The notes under the pieces were generated by a model. That model was not told where the DNA came from. It saw only the letters and a list, made by a program, of their open reading frames with translations, and made no database searches. The translations under genes were made by a program, and so were the position numbers. This document shows positions 19,547 through 26,732 of a stretch of 32,195 nucleotides of DNA, piece by piece. Within the stretch, counting starts at the first letter, position 1, and the number at the start of each line of letters is the position of its first letter. Source of the DNA: an uncultured Actinomycetes bacterium (GTDB taxonomy: Bacteria; Actinomycetota; Acidimicrobiia; Acidimicrobiales; Microtrichaceae). The DNA lies in NCBI GenBank assembly GCA_903868545.1, contig CAIPVR010000065.1, forward strand, positions 1-32,195, given 5' to 3'.

Positions 19547-20764
19547 TCAGTCGAGCGCCAGGACCACGCCGACGCCCTCGGCAGTGACCCGCAGGTCGTC
19601 CACCCGGACCGGCACGGTGTCGGTGCTGCCCGGCACGAGCGGCAGCGCGACCGTGGCCGGGAACCGGAGGCGCAGTGGGACCGCGCCGGCCAGCCCGCCG
19701 ACGGTGCGGCTCAGGTCGTTCACGAAGCCGGGCAGGAAGGACGGCAGCTCCACCCAGGCGGCCTGCACGGTCAGCTCGAGGCGGCCGCCCACGAGGCGGG
19801 GCCGGATCTCGGTGCGCAGGGCGCTGCGGAGGTCGGGCAGCCGGTCCGAGAGCACCCGGCTCTGGCGCAGCGTGCCGCCGACGCGCTGCTCACCGAGGTC
19901 GAGCTCCAACTCGAACGGCAGGGGCAGGTTGCCGATGGCGCGTTCCAGCAGCAGGTGGGCCAGGTGGTCCACCGCGCCGGCGGCGGCCCCGACCCCGAGG
20001 CGGTTCCCCGCCACCGGCACCGGCCGGGCCACGCCCTCGGCGTCGGGGCGGGCCGGCAGGGAGAAGGTGAGGGTGCCGGTGCCCACGCCGACCGTGGCTC
20101 GGCCCGTGTCGACCCCCAGCTCGTGGAGGACCATGCCCACGTCGGGGCCCAGGTCGGTGCCGACGGAACCCACGTGCTCGCCGAGGGACGCGAACAGACC
20201 GTCGCCCATGGAGCCGAACATCACCTGGACCATCTGGGTCATCGGCACCCAGGTGCCGGGGTCCACCCCGTCGGGCACCGGCGCGTCCGGGTCCACCTGC
20301 AGGCTCACGAGCTCGGCGCGGGAGAGGTCGAGGCCCACGTTGACCGTGCGGTCGTCGCGCAGCTCGACCATCGGGTCGACCAGCGCCTCCACCCGCACGG
20401 GGATCGGGGCGGGGAGTTCCGGAAGGCCCAGCGGCGCACCCTCGACGACATCGCCCTCGTAATCCGCCGTGCGCACCGAGACGTCCCCGTCGGCGGTGAC
20501 CACGGCACGCGCCCGGCCGCCGTCCTCGGCCCGGAGGTCGAGGGAGCCGCCGGTGATCGTCAGCGCCAGGCGGAGGTCCACCTCCCCCATCGCCGGCAGC
20601 ACGACCTGCTGCTCGAGCGGGTCGAGCGGGACGCCCTCACCGACGACCAGCGCGAGCAGGCCGTTCAGCAGATCCTCCGTGAACGAGACGACCACGGCCG
20701 CGCGGGCGGTGGTGGGCTCTGCGGTGGTGGGGTGACCTGCGTCGGGTTCCGCTCCGTCGGGCAT
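19547..20764 (-). CDS. Unknown beta-rich protein of 405 residues
   Basis: I do not recognise the family with confidence. The protein has no signal peptide, membrane segment or cysteine. It is dominated by alternating hydrophobic strands separated by Gly/Pro turns (for example VDLRLALTITGGSLDLRAED, NVGLDLSRAELVSLQV, GRLELTVQAAWVELPSF), with a helical-looking region near residues 175-230 (MTQMVQVMFGSMGDGLFASL). Repeated amphipathic strands in two halves recall lipid-binding tubular (BPI-like or DUF2993-like) folds, but this is only an impression. It starts 10 bases after the B12-regulator stop and ends 16 bases before the phosphatase start, so it is almost certainly co-transcribed. An in-frame extension upstream would overlap the regulator and is rejected. 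Confidence 0.75.
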   Translation of the reverse strand: MPDGAEPDAGHPTTAEPTTARAAVVVSFTEDLLNGLLALVVGEGVPLDPLEQQVVLPAMGEVDLRLALTITGGSLDLRAEDGGRARAVVTADGDVSVRTADYEGDVVEGAPLGLPELPAPIPVRVEALVDPMVELRDDRTVNVGLDLSRAELVSLQVDPDAPVPDGVDPGTWVPMTQMVQVMFGSMGDGLFASLGEHVGSVGTDLGPDVGMVLHELGVDTGRATVGVGTGTLTFSLPARPDAEGVARPVPVAGNRLGVGAAAGAVDHLAHLLLERAIGNLPLPFELELDLGEQRVGGTLRQSRVLSDRLPDLRSALRTEIRPRLVGGRLELTVQAAWVELPSFLPGFVNDLSRTVGGLAGAVPLRLRFPATVALPLVPGSTDTVPVRVDDLRVTAEGVGVVLALD

Positions 20765-20774
20765 GCCGGCGGTT

Positions 20775-21659
20775 CTAGCCGACCCGACCCGAAGCGTACG
20801 AGGCGAACAGGTCCACCACCGCGGCGGGGTCCGCTGCGAAGCCCTCGGAACCGAGGGCCAGGGCCGAGGCCTCGTCGACCACGGCACCGCCGCCCACGAG
20901 CACGGGCACCCCCGGCAGGCCCTCGCGCACCTCGCCCACCTGGGCGGCCACGCCGTCGAGCACTTCGGGTGCCGACACGCAGAGCCCCACCGCCGTGAGC
21001 CGCCCGACCTGGCGACCTGCGTCCACGAAGGACGCGGGCGGGGTGTCGGCCCCCAGGTCCATCACGTCGAACCCCGCACCCCGGAGGAGGTCCGACAGGA
21101 TCGCCGTGGGCAGCGAATGACGGTCACCCGCCACCGACCCGAGCACGACGGTGCCCCGGCGGCGGCCCGGCCTGGCGAACCGGGGTCCGAGCCGGCCGAT
21201 CAGCCGGTTGGCCACGGCGGACGCCCGGTGCTCCTCGGCGATGGGCAACTCGCCCGCCGCCCACCGCTCCCCGATCCGGCGCATCGCCGGCGAGAGCATC
21301 TCGGTGAGCACCTCGGAGGGCTCCGCCCCGGCGGCCATGGCCGCCTCGACCACGCCCCAGGCGCCGGCTTCGTCGCCGGCGAGGAGCCGCGCCTCGAGAC
21401 GCTCGCGATGGGTTCGGCGCGACGTCGGGGCCGGTTTCCCCGGACCGCCGCTCTCGTCACGTTCCACGGACCGGCCCGGACGATCACGGCGGAACCCGGC
21501 GAGGTCGACCTCGTCGACCCGCCACTCGTCGCCCACCTTCGTCGCCGGAAGGCGGCCGCTCCGCACGTAGCGGTAGGCGGTCATGTAGTGGACGCCCAGG
21601 CGTTCGGCCGCTTCCCGGAGGCCCAGTTGGGCGGGGTCGGCCGGTGTGCGGGTGCTCAT
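20775..21659 (-). CDS. CarH/LitR-like B12-dependent regulator with excisionase-type HTH
   Basis: A 294-residue predicted transcription factor and light sensor. Residues about 11-58 are a winged HTH of the excisionase/MerR kind (LREAAERLGVHYMTAYRYVR, then KVGDEWRVDEVDL). A charged linker follows (59-85), then a four-helix cobalamin cap (about 86-165) with the Wx9EH motif (Trp133, Glu143, His144), which in CarH covers the upper face of adenosylcobalamin. The Rossmann B12-binding domain (about 168-290) has D179-R-H181-S-L-P184, matching [E/D]xHxxG except for Pro in place of Gly, then Ser229 and GGG (256-258). The Trp-to-His spacing (48) is close to that of Thermus CarH (46). CarH proteins repress in the dark and leave DNA when light breaks the Co-C bond. 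The gene starts 9 bases after the sigma-factor stop. A redox or B12-level sensor is the alternative reading. Confidence 0.85.
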   Translation of the reverse strand: MSTRTPADPAQLGLREAAERLGVHYMTAYRYVRSGRLPATKVGDEWRVDEVDLAGFRRDRPGRSVERDESGGPGKPAPTSRRTHRERLEARLLAGDEAGAWGVVEAAMAAGAEPSEVLTEMLSPAMRRIGERWAAGELPIAEEHRASAVANRLIGRLGPRFARPGRRRGTVVLGSVAGDRHSLPTAILSDLLRGAGFDVMDLGADTPPASFVDAGRQVGRLTAVGLCVSAPEVLDGVAAQVGEVREGLPGVPVLVGGGAVVDEASALALGSEGFAADPAAVVDLFASYASGRVG

Positions 21660-21668
21660 CCCGGCCGC

Positions 21669-22631
21669 TCAGTCCTGAGTGAGGTAGCGCCCGACCGCCC
21701 GCCACGACGGGTGCAGGAGCTTGGCGAGTCCGCGGTGCTCGAGCTGGCGGATGCGCTCCCGGGACAGTCCGACCTCGTCGGCGACCTGGGCGACCGACAG
21801 CGGTTCGGAGCCGTCGAACCCGTAGCGGAGCCGCAGGATCACGCGTTCGCGGTCGTCGAGGACCGAGAGCATGTCCTCGAACTCCTCGGGGAGCAGGCGG
21901 GAGGTGACGTCCTCCACCTCGGCCCGGGCACGTACGTCCTCGATGAAGTCGCCGAGTTCGGCCCCACCCTCCTCACCCACCGAACCGGAGAGCGAGATGG
22001 GGTCGGCCGACACCCGCATCAGTTCGGTGATGCGCTCCTCGCTGAGGTTCGCCGCCTCGGCCAGTTCGGAGAGCTCGGGCGCCCGGCCCATCGTCTGCTC
22101 GAGGAAGGTGGTGGTCTCACGGAGGCGGAGGAGTTCGTCGTTGGCCCGGCTGGGGAGACGGACCGAGGACCTGCTCCCGGCGATGCCCCGGGAGATGAAC
22201 TGACGGATCCACCACACCGCGTAGGTGGAGAAGCGGAAGCCCTTCTCGGCGTCGAACTTCTCGACGGCCCGCATCAGGCCGAGGTTGCCCTCCTGGATGA
22301 GGTCGAGGAGGGGCACGCCGGAGGACTGGTAGCGCTTGGCGACCGACACCACGAGGCGCAGGTTCGACTTCACGAACAGGTCGGAGGCCTCCCTGCCCTG
22401 TTCGGCGGCCCTGCGGAGGCGCCGGCGTTGGGCCGGGGTGGCCGACCCGTTGAGTCGGCTCAGTGTCTCCTCGGCCCTGCGACCCTCGGCGATGGACCGG
22501 GCCAGTGCCTGTTCACCCTGCGGGGTGAGGAGGGGGTGGCGGCCGATCTCCTCGAGGTAGAGGCCGACCGGGTCCTGCGCGGACCGCTTGCGGACGGGGG
22601 TTGCGGTGTCGCTCACGGGCTCTGCAACCAT
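21669..22631 (-). CDS. Group 2 sigma-70 factor (RpoD-like)
   Basis: A 320-residue primary-like RNA polymerase sigma factor. Region 1.2 is DPVGLYLEEIGRHPLL (20-35). Regions 2.1-2.4 run from about 84 to 153 (DLFVKSNLRLVVSVAKRY, GLMRAVEKFDAEKGFRFSTYAVWWIRQ). Region 3 is about 162-240, and region 4 about 255-308 (LDDRERVILRLRYGFDG, then the HTH VAQVADEVGLSRERIRQLEHRGLAKL). There is no acidic region 1.1 extension, so this is a group 2 alternative sigma rather than the main housekeeping factor. The ATG at 22631 follows an AT-rich patch. It is the first gene of the minus-strand run that includes the B12 regulator, so it probably transmits the regulator's signal to other promoters; that part is inference. 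Confidence 0.9.
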   Translation of the reverse strand: MVAEPVSDTATPVRKRSAQDPVGLYLEEIGRHPLLTPQGEQALARSIAEGRRAEETLSRLNGSATPAQRRRLRRAAEQGREASDLFVKSNLRLVVSVAKRYQSSGVPLLDLIQEGNLGLMRAVEKFDAEKGFRFSTYAVWWIRQFISRGIAGSRSSVRLPSRANDELLRLRETTTFLEQTMGRAPELSELAEAANLSEERITELMRVSADPISLSGSVGEEGGAELGDFIEDVRARAEVEDVTSRLLPEEFEDMLSVLDDRERVILRLRYGFDGSEPLSVAQVADEVGLSRERIRQLEHRGLAKLLHPSWRAVGRYLTQD

Positions 22632-22636
22632 CGGAC

Positions 22637-22681
22637 TTAGTGCTAAATGCCCGCCCGCCCGCGAAATCCGTGGTGACACGG
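22637..22681 (-). promoter_or_regulatory. Control region of the sigma/B12-regulator operon
   Basis: Two palindromes precede the sigma gene: TTAGTGCTAA (22637-22646), an AT-rich island in very GC-rich DNA only 5 bases before the start codon, and CCGTG-N4-CACGG (22668-22681). Unlike most promoters in the window there is no TANNNT box at the usual distance. This fits a promoter read by an alternative sigma and/or covered by a repressor. Either palindrome could be the regulator's operator. Confidence 0.4.
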
Positions 22682-22735
22682 GTCGCCCTCGCGCCGCGCA
22701 AGCGTCGCGCGGGCCGGGCCCGATCCGGTCAGCCC

Positions 22736-23269
22736 TCAGCAGGGCAGCTCGACCTGTCGCACCTCGACGGACGGCGTCGGTGATCCCGCCGGACCCGCCA
22801 CCAACAGGAGGAGCTGGCCCCGGTACTCGCCCGTCTCCCCGCACCCGGGGCCGGTCACGTCGTGCTCCACCTCCAGACGGACGCGGCCGTCACCGTCGAC
22901 CCGGTCCACCCCGACCAGCCGGACGTCGTGCCGATCACCCAGGTACCCCACCACGCCGTACCAGCGGTCGGCCCGCACCTCGGGTGCGCCGCCCCGACCG
23001 CGCGCCCCCTCGCCGCAACGGGCCCGGGCGAGCAGCGCAGCCGGTTCCCGACCGAGACCGACGACGCGGCCGGCCGGCACCCGCCGGAGCGGATCGTCGC
23101 TCTCCCGGTAGCCGCAGAGGATCGTCACGCCCGACCAGCCCCCCTCCTCGACCGAGGGCGATGGGCCGGAGCCGCACGCCGCGCCCACGAGCCACACCGC
23201 CGTGAACACCACCACCGTGCGGACGGCCCTCGACCGCCCGGACGCGCGGATCGCTCGACGCTGCTCCAT
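22736..23269 (-). CDS. Small putative lipoprotein, function unknown
   Basis: A 177-residue protein beginning with a basic stretch (MEQRRAIRASGRSRAVR), a hydrophobic core and VGAAC, a probable lipobox followed by Gly/Ser/Pro-rich sequence, so export and lipid anchoring are likely. The mature part has paired cysteines and a beta-rich C-terminal half (VRLVGVDRVDGDGRVRLEVEH, then GQLLLLVAG). That half loosely resembles the PrcB-type domain found in some secreted bacterial proteins, too weakly for a functional call. It ends 104 bases before the sigma gene and is divergent from the carotenoid-oxygenase-family gene. Membership of the photoprotection run is uncertain because of that gap. Confidence 0.7.
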   Translation of the reverse strand: MEQRRAIRASGRSRAVRTVVVFTAVWLVGAACGSGPSPSVEEGGWSGVTILCGYRESDDPLRRVPAGRVVGLGREPAALLARARCGEGARGRGGAPEVRADRWYGVVGYLGDRHDVRLVGVDRVDGDGRVRLEVEHDVTGPGCGETGEYRGQLLLLVAGPAGSPTPSVEVRQVELPC

Positions 23270-23345
23270 GTCCGTTCCGACGACCCGGAGCCCCGGACGG
23301 TTCCCCGCACCCCGTCGGCTGCAAGAATGGTGAACAGCGTCAACC

Positions 23346-23352
23346 AGGGGGA
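23346..23352 (+). promoter_or_regulatory. Ribosome-binding site of the carotenoid-oxygenase-family gene
   Basis: AGGGGGA lies 7 bases before the ATG at 23360. It decides for this start over the in-frame ATG at 23327, which has no such site. Confidence 0.65.
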
Positions 23353-23359
23353 CACCGCC

Positions 23360-25090
23360 ATGCCCGTGCCGCGCACCGCCACCACCGCCCGCCACCAGGA
23401 CCTCGACCTGCGGCTCGTGCAGGGCGCCTGGCCCGACGACGTGCAGGGCGAGGTGGTCTTCTCCGCCCCCCAGGTGGCACCCGACCTGGCGTACGCGTTG
23501 TTCGGCTTCGGGGTGGTCTGCCGCCTCTCACTGCGGCCCGGCACCCACGGCGCGGCGAACGACCGCTTCGCCTGGCGGGCCCGCGTGACCGACACGCCCA
23601 GCCAGCGCCTCCACACCCGGGCGGCGGAGCGGTTCCGCCCGGGGCCCACCGGCTACGCGTCGCCGTTCGGGTTCCCGAACGCGGCCAACACCGCACCTCT
23701 GCCGTGGGGCGACCGCCTGTTCACGACCTGGGACGTGGGCCGGCCCGTGGAGGTGGACCCGGTGGACCTCACCTACCTCGCCGACGTGGGCGCCCAGGAC
23801 GGCTGGGGCGCGCCCACCATGCCGAACCCCGGCGTCCTCCCCTTCTACTTCTCGAGCGCGCACCCCGTGGTCGACCCCGAGCGCCACTGCCTGTGGACCG
23901 TGAAGCTGACCTTCGACGCCTCCGGCGGCATGCAACTGCACGTGGTCCACTGGGACGGCACGGGCACCGCCGCGAGGTGCTGGCCGATCGAGGGTGGCAT
24001 CGTGTTCGGCTCGTCGCACACCGTGAGCCAGACCCGCGACTGGCTCGTGCTGGCCGACTCCGGCAACTTCAAGACCGATTCCGGGGAGATGGCCGGCGGC
24101 CCCCGGACCGTCACCGTCGACGACGACGCCGCCGTCTACCTGGTGCGCAAGGACCAGCTGCTGGGCGCCGCGCAGGGCACGCCCGTCACCCCGGTGCGGG
24201 CCCGGGTGGCGCCCACCACCGGCCACTTCTACGCCCGCTGGGACGACAGCGACGGCGTGCGCGTGCTGTTCGAGCACATGGACCGGATGGACCTGGGCTT
24301 CAAGCTGGAACCCGGCGACCTCGACGCCCACGGCCGACCGGTCGACCCGGCGCTCGTGGGCTTCTACAACATGGGCATGGCACCGAGCACCTGCTCGGAG
24401 GTGCGCTTCGATCCCACCACCGGGGACAGCCGGGTGGAGGCCCGGTTCCGTGAGGACTGGACGTGGAACCTCGAGCTGTCGGCAATGGACTGGAGCGCCG
24501 AGGCACTCGCCCGACCCACCCGTCACCACATCGCCTACCAAGGCTGTCGGCCGGGGGCGGTGTCGCAGCGGGCGGTCGCCGCCTACGGCGACCGCCTCGG
24601 CCCCATCCCCGAGCACGACACGCCCGGCGCCCTCGTCTCGCTGGAGCGCGGCGGCCTCGAGGTGGCCGCACGATGGGACTACACCGACACCGGGGACCAC
24701 ATCACGTCGCCGGCGTTCGCCCCCCGTCAGGAGGCCGTGCCCGAGCGCGGCACCGGCACGGATCCCTATGCCGGGGCCGAACCCGGCGGGCACGAGGGCT
24801 GGGTGGTGCTGCCGGTGCTCAACGACGACGGGTTCCGGGTGGAGCTGTTCGACGCCGCACGGGTGGGTGACGGGCCGGTCGCCACGCTCGCGACGCCCGA
24901 CCGTGAGTGCGTGCCCGTCCTGCTGCACTCGGCGTGGATGCCGCGGGCGGTGGCCCACGACCCGGGGATCGAACGCCTGCGCTTCTCCGACGAGGTGGAC
25001 ACGGTGGACCTGACCGCGCTCGGCGACGACGTCGCCGCGACCGTGCGGGCGGTGGCCGACGAACTCGACGGTCGGGTCGCGGTCCGCTGA
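23360..25090 (+). CDS. Carotenoid oxygenase (RPE65/CCD) family protein
   Basis: A 576-residue predicted non-heme iron dioxygenase or isomerase that would cleave a conjugated double bond in carotenoids, apocarotenoids or stilbenes. The four iron-ligand histidines of the seven-bladed propeller appear in order: His168 (SSAHPVVDPE), His220 (FGSSHTVSQTRDWLVLADS), His306 (LFEHMDRMDLGF) and His523 (LLHSAWMP). The characteristic late block is present: TSPAFAPRQ, then GWVVLPVLNDDGFRVELFDAARVGDGPVATLATP. Overall similarity to classical members looks distant, so the substrate is not predictable. There is no signal peptide. A good ribosome-binding site marks the start. It lies about 730 bases from the sigma/B12-regulator genes, divergent from the lipoprotein, and is followed 26 bases later by a PGPGW protein. 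No carotenoid biosynthesis gene is in the window. Confidence 0.85.
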   Translation: MPVPRTATTARHQDLDLRLVQGAWPDDVQGEVVFSAPQVAPDLAYALFGFGVVCRLSLRPGTHGAANDRFAWRARVTDTPSQRLHTRAAERFRPGPTGYASPFGFPNAANTAPLPWGDRLFTTWDVGRPVEVDPVDLTYLADVGAQDGWGAPTMPNPGVLPFYFSSAHPVVDPERHCLWTVKLTFDASGGMQLHVVHWDGTGTAARCWPIEGGIVFGSSHTVSQTRDWLVLADSGNFKTDSGEMAGGPRTVTVDDDAAVYLVRKDQLLGAAQGTPVTPVRARVAPTTGHFYARWDDSDGVRVLFEHMDRMDLGFKLEPGDLDAHGRPVDPALVGFYNMGMAPSTCSEVRFDPTTGDSRVEARFREDWTWNLELSAMDWSAEALARPTRHHIAYQGCRPGAVSQRAVAAYGDRLGPIPEHDTPGALVSLERGGLEVAARWDYTDTGDHITSPAFAPRQEAVPERGTGTDPYAGAEPGGHEGWVVLPVLNDDGFRVELFDAARVGDGPVATLATPDRECVPVLLHSAWMPRAVAHDPGIERLRFSDEVDTVDLTALGDDVAATVRAVADELDGRVAVR

Positions 25091-25104
25091 CCGCCACGAC
25101 GGCC

Positions 25105-25110
25105 CATACT
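25105..25110 (+). promoter_or_regulatory. -10 box of the PGPGW gene
   Basis: CATACT ends 6 bases before the ATG at 25117, close to the actinobacterial -10 consensus and spaced for a leaderless transcript. It suggests this gene has its own promoter despite the short gap to the gene before it. Confidence 0.45.
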
Positions 25111-25116
25111 GACGAC

Positions 25117-25584
25117 ATGGATGTCGTGGGTCAGGACGGGGACGACCGGCGCCCGGACGGCCACGACCACCCGACCGCCCACGAGGTCGTCGAGCGGGTC
25201 CGCGACGCCGCGTTCGAGGCCGAGCGGGCGACCGGTGAACGGGAGGAGACGGAGGCCGAGATCCGCCGCGGCGTCATCATCCGCCTCGCCCGGATCATCG
25301 GGGGCTTCGTCCTCATCGGCCTCGGCCTCGCCCTGCTCCCCCTGCCCGGACCGGGTTGGGTGACCATCCTGGTGGGGCTCGGGCTGCTCCCCTACGCCTG
25401 GGCCCAGCGGACGATCCGCCTCATCCGCCGGCGCATCCCCGGCGTCCCCGAGGACGGCCGCATCCCCACCCGCACCTGGATCGTGATGGGCCTGATCGTG
25501 GTGGCCACCATGAGCGTCTCGATCCTCTTCGGCGACGCCATCGGACAGTTCCTCGGCGACGCCTGGTCCTCGGTCTGGAGCTGA
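25117..25584 (+). CDS. PGPGW-family transmembrane protein
   Basis: A 155-residue small membrane protein with a charged N-terminal segment (about 1-50, rich in Asp, Glu and Arg; EAERATGEREETEAEIRR looks helical). A first hydrophobic stretch (about 54-75) runs into the family motif LPLPGPGWVTILVGLGLLP, then comes a basic loop (RTIRLIRRRIP) and a last membrane segment (about 120-140, TWIVMGLIVVATMSVSILFG). The PGPGW motif defines the family, whose molecular function is not known. The start follows a CATACT box with no ribosome-binding site. Longer in-frame starts upstream fall inside the carotenoid-oxygenase gene. Confidence 0.9.
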   Translation: MDVVGQDGDDRRPDGHDHPTAHEVVERVRDAAFEAERATGEREETEAEIRRGVIIRLARIIGGFVLIGLGLALLPLPGPGWVTILVGLGLLPYAWAQRTIRLIRRRIPGVPEDGRIPTRTWIVMGLIVVATMSVSILFGDAIGQFLGDAWSSVWS

Positions 25585-25594
25585 GCCGGGCCGC

Positions 25595-25600
25595 TACGGT
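25595..25600 (+). promoter_or_regulatory. -10 box of the epoxide-hydrolase-like gene
   Basis: TACGGT ends 6 bases before the ATG at 25607 in a 22-base gap, again fitting a separate leaderless transcript. Confidence 0.5.
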
Positions 25601-25606
25601 CCTGCC

Positions 25607-26605
25607 ATGACCAGCTTCCCGCCCGCGGTCCACCACACGCTGTCCGGACTCCACGCACCCGACGGCGACCCCGGCGGGATCCGGCTCGCGGTGCACGAGC
25701 TCGGTGACGGCGGCGACCGGCCCCCCGTGGTGTTCTGCCACGGGTTCCCCGAACTCGCGTACTCCTGGCGACACCAGCTCCCGGCCGTGGCCGACGCCGG
25801 GTTCCGCGCCATCGCCCCCGACCAGCGTGGCTACGGCGGCTCGAGCGCGCCCGACGCCGTCGACGCCTACGGCCTGGGCAACCTGTGCGGCGACCTCGCC
25901 GACCTGCTCGACGCACTCGAGGTGGAGCGCGCCGTGTTCGTGGGCCACGACTGGGGCGGCTTCGTGGCCTGGGCGATGCCGGTGCTGTTCCCCGAGCGCT
26001 GCGCCGGGGTGGTCGGGGTGTGCACGCCGTACGTCCCGTTCCCCACCACGGCGTTCCTCCGTTCGATGTTCCCGGACGACGAGAAGATGTACATGCTCTG
26101 GTTCCAGCAGCCGGGCGTGGCCGAGTCCGTCATCGACCCGCGGGCCCGGCTCCTGTTCGAGAAGCTCATGATCGGCGGCGTGGACCCGGCGGAACTGCTG
26201 GCCGCCCAGCTCGCCCGAGGCGAGCTGGACATGAACCCCTTCCGCGACCTCGAGGGCCTCGAGCGCGTCGGCGAACCGATCGTGACGGAGGACGAACTGT
26301 CGGTCTACGCCGACACCTTCGGCCGCACGGGCTTCCGGGGCGGCGTCAACTGGTACCGCAACATCGACGCGAACGCGGCGGCCCACCCGGAGGTGGGCAC
26401 ACGACCGCTGGAGCTGCCGACACTGATGATCTGCGCGGAGTGGGACCCGGCGCTGCGGCCCGAGATGGCCGCCGGCATGCCCGACCTGTGCGCCGACCTG
26501 GAGCTGCACACCGTCGCGAAGGCCGGCCACTGGGTCCAGCAGGAGAGCCCGGAAGAGGTGAACGACCTCCTCGTCGACTGGCTGGTCCGCCGCTTCGGCG
26601 GGTGA
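25607..26605 (+). CDS. Epoxide-hydrolase-like alpha/beta hydrolase
   Basis: A 332-residue alpha/beta-hydrolase most like soluble epoxide hydrolases, which open epoxides to diols through an aspartyl ester. HGFPE at 45-49 forms the oxyanion region. The nucleophile is Asp115 in VGHDWGG (a Ser here would mean an esterase; Asp indicates epoxide hydrolase or dehalogenase). The charge-relay Asp280 lies in ICAEWDPAL and the base His308 in AKAGHWVQQE. Two cap-domain tyrosines that activate the epoxide oxygen are likely Tyr162 (EKMYMLWFQQPG) and Tyr250 (GGVNWYRN), which supports the epoxide hydrolase reading over dehalogenase. The substrate is unknown. Placement after a carotenoid-oxygenase-family gene raises the possibility of carotenoid- or lipid-derived epoxides, as speculation. 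Confidence 0.92.
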   Translation: MTSFPPAVHHTLSGLHAPDGDPGGIRLAVHELGDGGDRPPVVFCHGFPELAYSWRHQLPAVADAGFRAIAPDQRGYGGSSAPDAVDAYGLGNLCGDLADLLDALEVERAVFVGHDWGGFVAWAMPVLFPERCAGVVGVCTPYVPFPTTAFLRSMFPDDEKMYMLWFQQPGVAESVIDPRARLLFEKLMIGGVDPAELLAAQLARGELDMNPFRDLEGLERVGEPIVTEDELSVYADTFGRTGFRGGVNWYRNIDANAAAHPEVGTRPLELPTLMICAEWDPALRPEMAAGMPDLCADLELHTVAKAGHWVQQESPEEVNDLLVDWLVRRFGG

Positions 26606-26687
26606 ACCCGGCGACTCCGGCGGGCCCGGCGGGAAGAACCGGGCGCCGCCGGCCGTTCGGATCCGCTGGACGCCCTCCGGGGCGACC

Positions 26688-26704
26688 GTCCCGCGTCACG
26701 GGAC
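26688..26704 (+). other. Small hairpin before the AhpE-like gene
   Basis: GTCCCG (26688-26693) and CGGGAC (26699-26704) can form a six-pair stem with a five-base loop, 28 bases before the ATG at 26733, in a 127-base gap that otherwise shows nothing clear. It could be a terminator for the preceding gene or a leader structure. Confidence 0.35.
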
Positions 26705-26732
26705 CCACCACGAACCACGAGAGCGAGCGACC

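Noticed and set aside
22637-22646. CIRCE element for HrcA, because TTAGCACT matches its half-site
   Set aside because: The second half GAGTGCTAA at a nine-base distance is missing and no heat-shock gene follows; the bases form only a short self-palindrome.
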